Positions 34,980 through 43,339 of a stretch of 64,000 nt of DNA are shown in pieces. Origin of the DNA: Anabaena subtropica FACHB-260 (lineage in GTDB: Bacteria; Cyanobacteriota; Cyanobacteriia; Cyanobacteriales; Nostocaceae). Both the position numbers and the translations under genes were made by a program. The DNA is taken from NCBI RefSeq assembly GCF_014697105.1, contig NZ_JACJRF010000004.1, forward strand, positions 1 to 64,000, in the 5' to 3' direction. How positions within the stretch are numbered: position 1 is the stretch's first letter; every line of letters starts with the position of its first letter. The notes beneath the pieces are model-generated. The model was not told where the DNA came from and did no database searches. It saw only the letters and a list, made by a program, of their open reading frames with translations.

Positions 34980-37900
34980 CTAATTCCTCCTACCGATCGC
35001 ATCTGATAGAGTATGTAATAAATCTGTTGCTGTGTAAGGCTTAGAGAGAAATTTCTTAGCACCAGTTGCAATAGTTTTTAGCTGATTGGCGGGTAAGCCA
35101 CTGGTAGCAATAATCTTGACACTGGGATTGAGAGTTAGTAGAGTGCGAATGGTTGTCAATCCATCCATGTTGGGCATATTCACATCTAGCAAGACGGCAC
35201 TGATTTCTGGCTTATGTTCAACATAGAGAGCGATCGCCTCAATGCCATCGTTAGCCAATAGAGTTTTATAATTGTAATGTTCTAAGGTTTCCTGAGTGGT
35301 TTGTTGGACAACTCTTTCATCATCTACAACTAAAATTAACTCACCCTGGCCTCTGGGCAAATCTGTCTGTGTTGCTGTCTCGATTGCTGTTCCTTCTCCT
35401 CTGGGCAGAAACACCTGAAATTTTGTTCCTTTACCTACCTGACTGGATACATCCACAAAACCACCGTAGTTCTTGACTATACCTAAAACCGTTGATAGCC
35501 CCAGTCCTGTACCTTTCCCGACTTCTTTAGTGGTAAAAAAGGGATCAAAGATGCGCTCCAAAAATTCTGGTGGAATTCCCGTCCCTGTATCTGAGATAGT
35601 GACAACGACATAGCCTCCCGCGTGAGCCTCAAGGTGCATTCGAGAATATGTGTTGTCAATGATTCGATTTTCAGCAGTGATGGTGAGAATACCATCATTG
35701 GGCATGGCATCACGGGCATTAACGGCCAAATTCATGAATACCTGTTCTATTTGAGTAGGATCACCTTGCACCATCCACAAAGTATTTGTGGGAATGTCAG
35801 TCACGATTTCAATAGATTTAGGAAATGTCTGCTTGATAACTTTGACTAATTCTTGGAGCAAATGTCCAGGTTGCAACAGGATGTGTTTACCTTCTGTACC
35901 ACGGGCAAAGGTGAGAATTTGTTTAACTAATTCAGATCCACGCTTCGAGCTGTTTTCTAGTGTGTGAAACAGTTCTTGAGTCTTTTCATCCACATTTCTG
36001 CACCTTAAAGGCAACAGTTGGGCAATCATCATGATGGGTGCAAAGACGTTGTTCAAGTCGTGAGCAATACCACTAGCTAGGGTTCCTAGACTCTCTAGGC
36101 GTTGAGCGCGATAGAATTGTTGTTCTAGTTGTTTTTTCTCAGTAATATCGGTGTTGACTGTTAAGATAGATTGAGTTTGTCCGAATTGATTGTGTATTCG
36201 TGTCCACCGACTAGCAACGATAATTTTTCTCCCAGTTTTGGTGGTTTTCTCTAACTCACCTTGCCATGAACCTTGTTCGACAGTAGTTTTTAAAGCTGCT
36301 TCCAATTCAGACAAAGATTCTGTATGAAAAAGTTCATGAGCTACTTTCCCCACACTTTCTTCTGCTGTCCAACCGTATAAGTTTTCAGCCCCTCGACTCC
36401 AGAACAGAATGCGGTTTTCTAAATCACGGACAAAAATGGCATCAGTGCCGATATCAATTAAAGACGCTTGTTCGGCAATTTTCTGTTCGGACAGCTTGCG
36501 ATCGGTAATATTGCGGCTGACGCTTGCCAGACCAATTAACTGGTCGTTCGTGTCTTTGATGCAAGAAACGCTGTAAACCATCCATAATGCTTCCCCCGTC
36601 TTGAAATGACGGAAACGAATTTCTACCTCCGCCCGTCCTTCACACAAAACACGCGGGAAAAATTCATTGATGATAAAGTCCTGATCTTCGGGAAAGAAAA
36701 ATTCCCTGACTGGCGTTTCGCTATATTGGTGAGTGTCATTCAAACCGACTAGTTCCATGCCTGCCGGGTTGAGATAGAACGGCACAAAATTCATATCACA
36801 CATACCAATAAATTCTGTGCTGTTATCAGCCAGAGAAACAAATTTACGGATTTCTAGTTCCGATTGTTTGCAATCAGTGATATCTCGCCCTTCTGGAACC
36901 AACATTACCACAGTTCCAGTTTCATCAAAAATGGGCTTCAGGGAAAAGTCTACAAATGCCTGTTTTCCATTTGCCCAAATGTGTTTAGTTTCCATCCGAA
37001 CAAACTCACCATTTGCTGCACGGGCGATCGCCTTTTGCAGTATTTGCTGCTGTTCTGGGAAATGCACCCACCACGGTGTTTCCCAAAAGGGTTTTCCCAT
37101 GACATCTGACAAATTAGCGGCGACAATGTCTAAAGCTGCACGATTTGCGTTGATGACAATCCCTTCCGTCGTCAGTAGTCCCATAAATTCAAAAGTACTG
37201 TCAAAGACGGCGCGAAGTTTCCATTCATTTTGCTGTAATTCTGCTTGTGCTTGTTTGCGTTCCTCAATCTCTTGTTGCAGACGTATATTTGTTTGTACCA
37301 ATTCAGCTGTACGCTCCGCCACCCGCAACTCTAATTCTTGTTGAGCTTGGCGTAGTGATTTCTCAACCTGGCGGCGTTGTATCACTTCCTGTTGTAACTG
37401 ATGGTTGCTTTGCCTGAGTTGCACCGTTTGCTCTGAAATTTTTGCTTGTAAAGCTTGGATAACTGTAACTATTTCTAGAGGATCAAGTACTTGCAAAAAA
37501 TTGGTTTGTGTCACCAGTCCTTGTAGTTCTCCTTGTTCTCCAACTACAACTAACCGCCGCACCTGTCGCGCTTGCATCAACTGGTGAACCGTCCATAAAG
37601 ATTCAGTAGGACTGACACTGAATACAGGACTACTCATCACTTCTTGCGCCTGGGTTTGGGCTATATCTAGTCCCTGTAACTGGACTTTAATAATATCTTT
37701 CTCAGTGATCATGCCTACAGGGATCAGCGCCGTTTCCTGTTTTGCGACAATTACCAGACAACTGATTTGGCGATCGCTCATAATTTGGGATAATTCCAAC
37801 ACAGATGTAGTTGGCAGAGCATGAATCACTTCTGTGGTCATCACTTCTGTCACACATCGCAGCTTCAGCAGGTGAGTTGGTTGGATGACCTGACGAATTC

Positions 37901-38309
37901 TATCTTGGGTAATCAAACCTACTAATTGCCCTTGCTCATCTACTAGAGGCAAATGGCGAATTCGATGCTGGCACATCAAAGATAAAGCTGTCAGGGCATT
38001 TTGATCCGGAGCTAACGTTAGGCTGACGACTGGCTGTGTCATCACCTCAGAAATTTTGACCCTAAATAAATCTACTCCCGCCCCAGTCAGCCGGACTACA
38101 TCCCGTAGAGTGAATATGCCTACTAAGTTGTTTTCTTTAACTACTAAAACACAACTACTAAAATCAGATGTAGATTCTACTAAACTGCTTTTTACCGGAT
38201 TCATTCGAGAAATTACATCAATGATTAGGGTATCTGGTAATACAGTTAAAGGTGAATATTCAACTACCTGCTCTAGAGTAGGCAAATCCACAGAATAAAG
38301 TGATTGCAT
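34980..38309 (-). CDS. Hybrid sensor histidine kinase with four CBS and three PAS domains
   Basis: A 1109-residue kinase without membrane segments. Order: four CBS domains at about 10-275 (VGIFTLRDVVRLTGAG, LVGLITQDRIRQV, PVGMITEKDIIKV, LQGLVTQTNFLQV), a coiled coil at about 280-355, three PAS/PAC domains at about 365-725, HisKA with GIAHDLNNVFAPI, an HATPase with GTGIPPEFLERIF and GKGTGLGLS, and a REC domain with VVDDE and VLLDVNMPNMDG. The CBS array suggests sensing of adenosine nucleotides or another ligand. Its C-terminal half resembles the kinases at 48308 and 54067. It stands between the Dnd island and the helicase gene. Confidence 0.92.
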   Translation of the reverse strand: MQSLYSVDLPTLEQVVEYSPLTVLPDTLIIDVISRMNPVKSSLVESTSDFSSCVLVVKENNLVGIFTLRDVVRLTGAGVDLFRVKISEVMTQPVVSLTLAPDQNALTALSLMCQHRIRHLPLVDEQGQLVGLITQDRIRQVIQPTHLLKLRCVTEVMTTEVIHALPTTSVLELSQIMSDRQISCLVIVAKQETALIPVGMITEKDIIKVQLQGLDIAQTQAQEVMSSPVFSVSPTESLWTVHQLMQARQVRRLVVVGEQGELQGLVTQTNFLQVLDPLEIVTVIQALQAKISEQTVQLRQSNHQLQQEVIQRRQVEKSLRQAQQELELRVAERTAELVQTNIRLQQEIEERKQAQAELQQNEWKLRAVFDSTFEFMGLLTTEGIVINANRAALDIVAANLSDVMGKPFWETPWWVHFPEQQQILQKAIARAANGEFVRMETKHIWANGKQAFVDFSLKPIFDETGTVVMLVPEGRDITDCKQSELEIRKFVSLADNSTEFIGMCDMNFVPFYLNPAGMELVGLNDTHQYSETPVREFFFPEDQDFIINEFFPRVLCEGRAEVEIRFRHFKTGEALWMVYSVSCIKDTNDQLIGLASVSRNITDRKLSEQKIAEQASLIDIGTDAIFVRDLENRILFWSRGAENLYGWTAEESVGKVAHELFHTESLSELEAALKTTVEQGSWQGELEKTTKTGRKIIVASRWTRIHNQFGQTQSILTVNTDITEKKQLEQQFYRAQRLESLGTLASGIAHDLNNVFAPIMMIAQLLPLRCRNVDEKTQELFHTLENSSKRGSELVKQILTFARGTEGKHILLQPGHLLQELVKVIKQTFPKSIEIVTDIPTNTLWMVQGDPTQIEQVFMNLAVNARDAMPNDGILTITAENRIIDNTYSRMHLEAHAGGYVVVTISDTGTGIPPEFLERIFDPFFTTKEVGKGTGLGLSTVLGIVKNYGGFVDVSSQVGKGTKFQVFLPRGEGTAIETATQTDLPRGQGELILVVDDERVVQQTTQETLEHYNYKTLLANDGIEAIALYVEHKPEISAVLLDVNMPNMDGLTTIRTLLTLNPSVKIIATSGLPANQLKTIATGAKKFLSKPYTATDLLHTLSDAIGRRN

Positions 38310-38579
38310 TAGGTCAAGTTTTCAGTTATTGCAATAAAGAACTGAGAAAAAGCAGCACAAAATGGGCTTAGTAATGATTAATTTTTAAGCCTGACGACAA
38401 AATTTAACTTCCTGGTCGAATAAGATTCTGATTTTAATTTTTACTAATCTACTTAGATGATATTTTGTAATAGAAATAACTATCTTTTAATAAAAAAACA
38501 TATATTAATTATACAATACAAGTATTTTTCCAACTAATAACTAGTTTAACTTAAAGTTTATACATTCGGCATTTACTAA

Positions 38580-40058
38580 TCAAATATCCAGTAAACCATA
38601 GCGTTTTTGCAAATTAAGTAACTTAATCCTTGCTTGTCCTGCATTATCAGCCAAATCAGCAAATTCTACAAACCTACGCAACTCTTTTCTTAACAGATTG
38701 CGCTCTACTTCTATGGTTTCCCGATCTAAATCTGGTGGCAAAACAATCATATCGTAGATGGTAGCCCGTTCTTTATTTGGGTGAGGACGCAACACTCTTC
38801 CTCGTCGCTGAATGAATTGGCGAGGATTACCAGAACTAGACAAAATCACAGCCGTTTGAATTGCTGGAATATCTACTCCTTCATCTAAACAACGAATTGC
38901 TACTAAACCTTGTAATTTACCTTGTTCAAATTGAAGACGCAAAGTTTCTCTTTCGTGTAAGGGTGTTTTTGCTGTGTATGTACTGACTTTGTAACCTAAT
39001 TCCACTCCCAAAATTTTGGCAACGGCTTTGAGTTGACGTAAAGAGGAACGTTGTCCTATTTCTGGGGAACCATCACTACAATAAAAGAGTGTATGAGTAG
39101 TTTCTCGGCGCGTTGTCATCAAATCACGTAAAGCAGGTAATTTATTGGCTGCTGCACCAATTAATCTCGCCCTTTGCATCAATAACGGCTTTAAATCTTC
39201 ATGATCTTCCAAATTAGATGACTCGCCGCTTTCTCTTTCTCGATATAGTAGCGCCCTACCAATTTTTTTCGTTAACTTTAAATAGGAAATACTTTCAGCT
39301 TCCGTGAGTTCCACTAGTATGGGATAATACAAATAATGTACTAATGCACCTTGAGAGATCGCATCCCTCAAAGTAAACTCTGGTTGTAAAACCGTGCCAA
39401 AATAATCAAATAAAGATTGTGTACCTTCATCATCAAAATATCTTTCAGGTGTAGCCGATAAAGCGAGTCTCAACCCTACACGCCGGGGTAAACTTTCCTC
39501 TAACTTAGGTGCGCCTAAATTATGGGCTTCATCACCAATAATTAAAGTTTTGGCAGGAAAATACTTGAGTTGCGACTGAAAACCATCACCAATTAATGTG
39601 GAATTGGTAGTAATCACAGTTACAAAGCCTTGAGAACCTGAACGCAGATTGTAAAGTTGGGTAGAAAGTTGACTTTGCCAAGTGCGTAGATTCTCAAAGG
39701 CTAATATTGGTTGTAAATTAAATTTCTCGCATTCTCGCGCCCATTGTGTGACCAAATGACGATAGGGACACACCACCAACAGCACTTGTAAGCTAATCTG
39801 CTGGTATAGTTCACAAGCGATCGCCAGTGCAGTAATAGTTTTACCGCTACCAGTCGCCATTTTCAGCGTTCCTCTGCCATTATTCGCAAACCAGTTAGTC
39901 ATAGCTTGACGCTGATACTGGCGTAACTGCACAGATAACGGCATTCTAGGACACCCTGGTAACGGCTGAGTCTGATAACTACCTTGACCTTCCCTGACAA
40001 ATGGTAATTTGAGCCGGAAAACAGGAAGTTGCTGCACTGGATCTTGCTTCAGGTACAT
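38580..40058 (-). CDS. DEAH-box helicase, candidate phosphorothioation-linked restriction enzyme
   Basis: A 492-residue SF2 helicase. Motif I is MATGSGKTITALA (about residues 68-80), motif II DEAHNLG, motif III SATPERYFDD, and motifs V/VI RCLDEGVDIPAIQTAV and QRRGRVLRPHP. An N-terminal LRQYQRQAMTNWF segment resembles type III/I restriction helicases. From memory of the family TIGR04095 ('DNA phosphorothioation system restriction enzyme') the length and form fit well, and the dnd cluster lies nearby. No separate nuclease motif is obvious. It could instead be a general repair helicase. Confidence 0.6.
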   Translation of the reverse strand: MYLKQDPVQQLPVFRLKLPFVREGQGSYQTQPLPGCPRMPLSVQLRQYQRQAMTNWFANNGRGTLKMATGSGKTITALAIACELYQQISLQVLLVVCPYRHLVTQWARECEKFNLQPILAFENLRTWQSQLSTQLYNLRSGSQGFVTVITTNSTLIGDGFQSQLKYFPAKTLIIGDEAHNLGAPKLEESLPRRVGLRLALSATPERYFDDEGTQSLFDYFGTVLQPEFTLRDAISQGALVHYLYYPILVELTEAESISYLKLTKKIGRALLYRERESGESSNLEDHEDLKPLLMQRARLIGAAANKLPALRDLMTTRRETTHTLFYCSDGSPEIGQRSSLRQLKAVAKILGVELGYKVSTYTAKTPLHERETLRLQFEQGKLQGLVAIRCLDEGVDIPAIQTAVILSSSGNPRQFIQRRGRVLRPHPNKERATIYDMIVLPPDLDRETIEVERNLLRKELRRFVEFADLADNAGQARIKLLNLQKRYGLLDI

Positions 40059-40182
40059 AATACCAATTCAAAATTCAAAATTTCTAGGGATTGGAGATGA
40101 GGAAGATGAGGGGATGAGGGGATGAGGAAGACAGGGTAGGTGAAATTCTTCCCCATCTCCCATATCTCCCCCATCTTCCCAT

Positions 40183-40788
40183 TCACATATAACCGCGCCA
40201 AACACCGACGAGAGAACCCTGTACCTGTACCTGCATGGCTGTAACTTCAATGGGATTGTATTTGGGATTGGCTGGTTTGAGGGTGATGCGATCGCCACTT
40301 CTGTAAAATCGTTTTAATGTAGTACCGTAACCATCAACCCTGGCGGCGACAATTGTCCCGTTTTTTAACTGATCTGGTTCAGGGACTGGACGGAGAAATA
40401 CCAAATCGCCATCGGTAATTAAATCTTCAATCATGCTGTCGCCAGTTACCCGCAAAGCATAAGTTTGAGCAGGTAAAGTGAAATTGGAAAAGTCGATATG
40501 CTCTACAGCATCAGTGAATGGTTCTATTAAACCACCTGCTGCGATCGCGCCTAAAACTGGCACACCTTGCTTAATAGGTTGTAAAATCCGAATCGTTCTG
40601 GCTTTACCTTCAGTCCATTCAATGTATCCTTTCGTGCGTAAATGTTCTAAACGACTTTGAATAGGTGCAGGTGATTTTAAATTCATCGCTTGCATCATTT
40701 GGCGAATCGAAGGTGAATGCTGGTGAATGCGGATATATTCTGCCAGCCATTCATAAAGTTCTTGTTGAGCTTCTGTTAGGCGTTCCAT
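40183..40788 (-). CDS. lexA: LexA repressor
   Basis: A 201-residue LexA. The N-terminal winged helix is MERLTEAQQELYEWLAEYI to about residue 65 with HSPSIRQMMQAMNLKS. The cleavage site is the Ala-Gly of GAIAAGGLIEP, the catalytic Ser lies in RVTGDSMIEDL and the Lys in GTTLKRFY, so self-cleavage residues are all present, unlike in some unicellular cyanobacteria. It represses DNA-damage genes in the classical model. A LexA box lies 33 bases upstream, suggesting autoregulation. Confidence 0.93.
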   Translation of the reverse strand: MERLTEAQQELYEWLAEYIRIHQHSPSIRQMMQAMNLKSPAPIQSRLEHLRTKGYIEWTEGKARTIRILQPIKQGVPVLGAIAAGGLIEPFTDAVEHIDFSNFTLPAQTYALRVTGDSMIEDLITDGDLVFLRPVPEPDQLKNGTIVAARVDGYGTTLKRFYRSGDRITLKPANPKYNPIEVTAMQVQVQGSLVGVWRGYM

Positions 40789-40820
40789 AAAATAATAGGG
40801 AGGTAAATATAAATGTCCCT

Positions 40821-40834
40821 AGAACATTAGTACT
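40821..40834 (-). promoter_or_regulatory. LexA box in front of lexA
   Basis: On the minus strand the sequence is AGTACTAATGTTCT, a full match to the cyanobacterial LexA consensus RGTACNNNDGTWCB known from Anabaena. It lies 33 bases upstream of the lexA start codon, which fits negative autoregulation. Confidence 0.8.
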
Positions 40835-40874
40835 ACAAAAAATCTCGAATAACAAGATAAAAATCAAAATATAA

Positions 40875-40911
40875 AAGGCAAAAGAAAGCTAATTTACTTT
40901 GCTTTTGCCTT
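40875..40911 (-). terminator. Terminator of argF
   Basis: Ten base pairs AAGGCAAAAG / CTTTTGCCTT, extended after a one-base bulge by AAAG/CTTT, with a loop of AT-rich bases. On the minus strand it follows the argF stop codon by about 22 bases and is succeeded by a T-rich stretch (TTTATATTTTGATTTTT). Confidence 0.75.
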
Positions 40912-40933
40912 CTTACTTTCGACTTTTAACTGT

Positions 40934-41854
40934 TCACTCTGCCCCTAAAATACTAGCTAGCAAAGCTTTTTGAACGTGCATTCGATTTTCTGCTTGTTGC
41001 CAAACTCGTGATTGAGAACCTTCGATCACTTCTTCTGTAATTTCTTCACCACGATGAGCTGGTAAACAATGTAAAACAATTGCATCTGGTCTTGCTAGAC
41101 TTAATAACTGTTCGGAAATTTGGTAAGGTTGAAAAATAGGAAAGCGATCGTCCGCTTCTGCTTCTTGTCCCATACTTGCCCAAACGTCAGTGTAGAGTAC
41201 TGATGCGTCTTTAGTCGCTAATTCTGGGTCATGAGTCAGCAGAATTTCCGTTTTACCATCTCCTATTGCCTGTGCTTGTGCTACAACTTTGGGGTCTGGC
41301 TCATATCCACTAGGAGTAGCAATTTTCACATTCATCCCCGCCAAAGCACAGCCAAGCATCAAAGAATTAGCAACATTATTACCATCACCAACATAGGTCA
41401 AAGTTAACCCAGAAGTTTTGCCAAAACATTCTTGTACAGTTAATAAATCCGCTAATATTTGGCAAGGATGTTCTAAATCTGTAAGTGCATTAATTACCGG
41501 AATTTTGGCGTACTCAGCAAAAGTTACTAACTCTTGTTGTTCAAAAGTGCGGATTGCCAAAACATCCAGATATCGATCTAATACTCGTGCGGTATCTTGT
41601 ATTGGTTCTCCCCGACTAACTTGAGTAACATTGGGATTAAGATCAATTACTTGTCCACCCAATTGGTACATCGCCACTGTAAAACTGACTCTTGTACGAG
41701 TTGAAGCCTTAGAAAATAACAAACCCAATACTTTATTACACCGCAACTTCAACTGTTGTGATTTCAATTGGGTTGCCAATTGCAGGAGTTCTTGAATTTC
41801 TGTAGGAGTCAAGTCTGCCAGACTTAACAAATCTCGTCCTAACAATGCTGCCAT
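40934..41854 (-). CDS. argF: Ornithine carbamoyltransferase
   Basis: A 306-residue enzyme that makes citrulline from ornithine and carbamoyl phosphate in arginine synthesis. The carbamoyl-phosphate site STRTRVSF (about residues 51-58) and HPCQILADLL, and the ornithine site HCLPAHRGEEITEEV near the C-terminus, are all intact. VDVWASMGQ-type loop present as YTDVWASMGQE. Length is standard. A strong terminator follows; a terminator-like hairpin also precedes it, which is unusual. Confidence 0.95.
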   Translation of the reverse strand: MAALLGRDLLSLADLTPTEIQELLQLATQLKSQQLKLRCNKVLGLLFSKASTRTRVSFTVAMYQLGGQVIDLNPNVTQVSRGEPIQDTARVLDRYLDVLAIRTFEQQELVTFAEYAKIPVINALTDLEHPCQILADLLTVQECFGKTSGLTLTYVGDGNNVANSLMLGCALAGMNVKIATPSGYEPDPKVVAQAQAIGDGKTEILLTHDPELATKDASVLYTDVWASMGQEAEADDRFPIFQPYQISEQLLSLARPDAIVLHCLPAHRGEEITEEVIEGSQSRVWQQAENRMHVQKALLASILGAE

Positions 41855-41910
41855 GCTTGTGATCTGTTAAAGAATAATTATAAATCTCTGTTCCTTTCCC
41901 CAGTCAAGTC

Positions 41911-41938
41911 AAAAAAAAAATACAGTTGGAAAACTGTA
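41911..41938 (-). terminator. Intrinsic terminator upstream of argF (attenuator or sRNA end)
   Basis: Read on the minus strand: TACAGTT-TTCC-AACTGTA, a perfect 7-bp stem with a 4-base loop, directly followed by ten T's. The T run ends 57 bases upstream of the argF start codon on the same strand. Either the argF leader is attenuated here, or a small RNA ends here and argF has a promoter between 41854 and 41910. Confidence 0.7.
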
Positions 41939-42120
41939 CTCTATGTTTTTTCATCAAGTCTAGGATTTGAATCAGCTTTTGCAATGAATATTAATTTATC
42001 AACATTTTTTTAGTGATTTAAATCACCGATTTTTATTAAGCACATCATCTCGCCCAAGGTGAAGAAAGTAGTCTATCAGCCTCTTCTTATCCACGGCACC
42101 AAATTAAGAGGCTTTGGGGG

Positions 42121-42148
42121 TAGACAAATGAATTAATTGTGATATAAT
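42121..42148 (+). promoter_or_regulatory. Sigma-70-type promoter of tRNA-Thr
   Basis: TAGACA (42121-42126) and TATAAT (42143-42148) are separated by 16 bases. Transcription would start near 42155, about 30 bases before the tRNA 5' end. Confidence 0.6.
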
Positions 42149-42184
42149 TAAAAATCGGTGAGTGCATTAAGGCAACTGCACAAT

Positions 42185-42256
42185 GCCAGCATAGCACAGT
42201 GGTAGTGCATCCGACTTGTAATCGGAAGGTCGTCGGTTCAAATCCGACTGCTGGCT
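42185..42256 (+). tRNA. tRNA-Thr (anticodon UGU)
   Basis: A 72-base cloverleaf. Acceptor stem GCCAGCA / TGCTGGC, D arm GCAC...GTGC, anticodon stem TCCGA / TCGGA with loop CTTGTAA (anticodon TGT), T arm GTCGG TTCAAAT CCGAC, discriminator T. The 3' CCA is not encoded. It stands alone. Confidence 0.95.
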
Positions 42257-42919
42257 TTCGCAAAAGAATGTTGATCTGTATTTACGTGTACATTTGTCTG
42301 CGTTGGCAGATTAGTTTTGTTTTCAACACATTTAATATTGTGGTCTAACAAATTTGTGTCGTGGCTTATTTGAGATAACTGTTCACAAATTTAAGAGAGG
42401 CGATCGCTAACTCCTGAGCAAATCCGATTTTTGGTTGATACGCTTGTAAATAACCTTCCCTCAGGTAATCAAACAGCCCTATCTCTAATCCCCCTGCCTT
42501 TCCTGCTCCTCTTACTCCTATCCTACGGAATACTAAAGCTATATATACCCCCAATCTCCAGTCCCAATTTTAAAGATTACTCACAGACTTTTTAAGAATC
42601 TCTATAAAGTCTATTTTTCTCTGCTAGTATTCATCAAACTGAAGCGTACAATAAATATATATAAGTACATAGTATAGATAGGATGGGCAATTACCACCCG
42701 TATTTGCCCGGAATCTCTGATTTACTGACAAAACTTCTAGCCTCATGTCTAGAAAGTTCTAGAAAAATTGCCACTGGCTATCTGATGCTGTTAGTTTGGT
42801 GAAATTTCGGGGAACTATGTAACTATAAACTTTTAATATTTGTCAGTAAAATAACCCGAACAGTGAATAAAACTGCTTTACAAAGCTTGTGACAAGACAG
42901 TTTCTGAGTATATAAACCT
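42257..42919. other. Intergenic region after tRNA-Thr
   Basis: About 660 bases without a convincing gene. A 62-codon minus-strand frame (42366-42554) ends in a protein-like stretch (FDYLREGYLQAYQPKIGF) but its first half is encoded by a CTCCTCTTACTCC-type low-complexity repeat, so it could be a gene remnant. A GGGCAA / TTGCCC hairpin lies at about 42686-42712. The segment 42800-42919 probably holds the promoter of the next gene. Confidence 0.5.
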
Positions 42920-43156
42920 ATGAATATGAAAGAAAGAGCTACCGATGCGGAATCAAGCCAAACCGATAAGGTAGAGATAGCTGTCCACTTGGATTCGGAG
43001 TTACTGGAGCAAATTCAGCACCTAACTAACGACCCTAGCAAAGTAATTGAAGTAGCGATTCGTCAATGGTTGAGAGGCGAAGCTCTCAGAGATGATGAAC
43101 TGACGCGTAGCCCACACCGTGTACCAGTTCCACCGCGTGGGGAATGGAATGATTGA
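42920..43156 (+). CDS. Ribbon-helix-helix-like small protein
   Basis: A 78-residue protein whose centre, KVEIAVHLDSELLEQIQHL followed by VIEVAIRQWLRGE, has the strand-helix-helix pattern of RHH/CopG-type DNA-binding proteins. The C-terminus is Pro/Arg-rich (PHRVPVPPRGEWND). Such proteins are often antitoxins, but no toxin-like gene follows: the next gene is a histidine kinase 184 bases downstream. It could be a stand-alone regulator. Confidence 0.65.
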   Translation: MNMKERATDAESSQTDKVEIAVHLDSELLEQIQHLTNDPSKVIEVAIRQWLRGEALRDDELTRSPHRVPVPPRGEWND

Positions 43157-43339
43157 CTTTCATGAATAGGCTGTAAAGAACAAGCCTATAAAATGTAAAG
43201 TTTGTCAATCTAGATGCCAGAACAGTTAGAATACGCAATACTCATTATGTATAAACTGTAAAATTTTACGCCAACCTTTGCCCAGCCTTAGTGAAACTGT
43301 TGTGAGTTGCTATCTGTCCATCCAACTCGATTCGATGTA

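Larger units (their letters stand above)
41855..42184. other. Region between argF and tRNA-Thr
   Basis: 330 bases without a protein gene. It contains the terminator-like hairpin 41911-41938 on the argF strand, an 8-bp hairpin AGCCTCTT / AAGAGGCT (42078-42085, 42106-42113) and, on the plus strand, the tRNA promoter. The minus strand from about 42120 to 41911 could encode a small RNA ending at the hairpin. Confidence 0.5.

Noticed and set aside
36817-37344. 175-codon plus-strand frame across the CBS-PAS kinase
   Set aside because: It is antisense to a clearly coding kinase region with well-defined PAS domains; composition is Ser/Cys-rich as expected from an antisense shadow.
40068-40298. 76-codon minus-strand frame after lexA
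   Set aside because: It overlaps lexA in another frame and otherwise reads GATGAGG-type low-complexity repeat.
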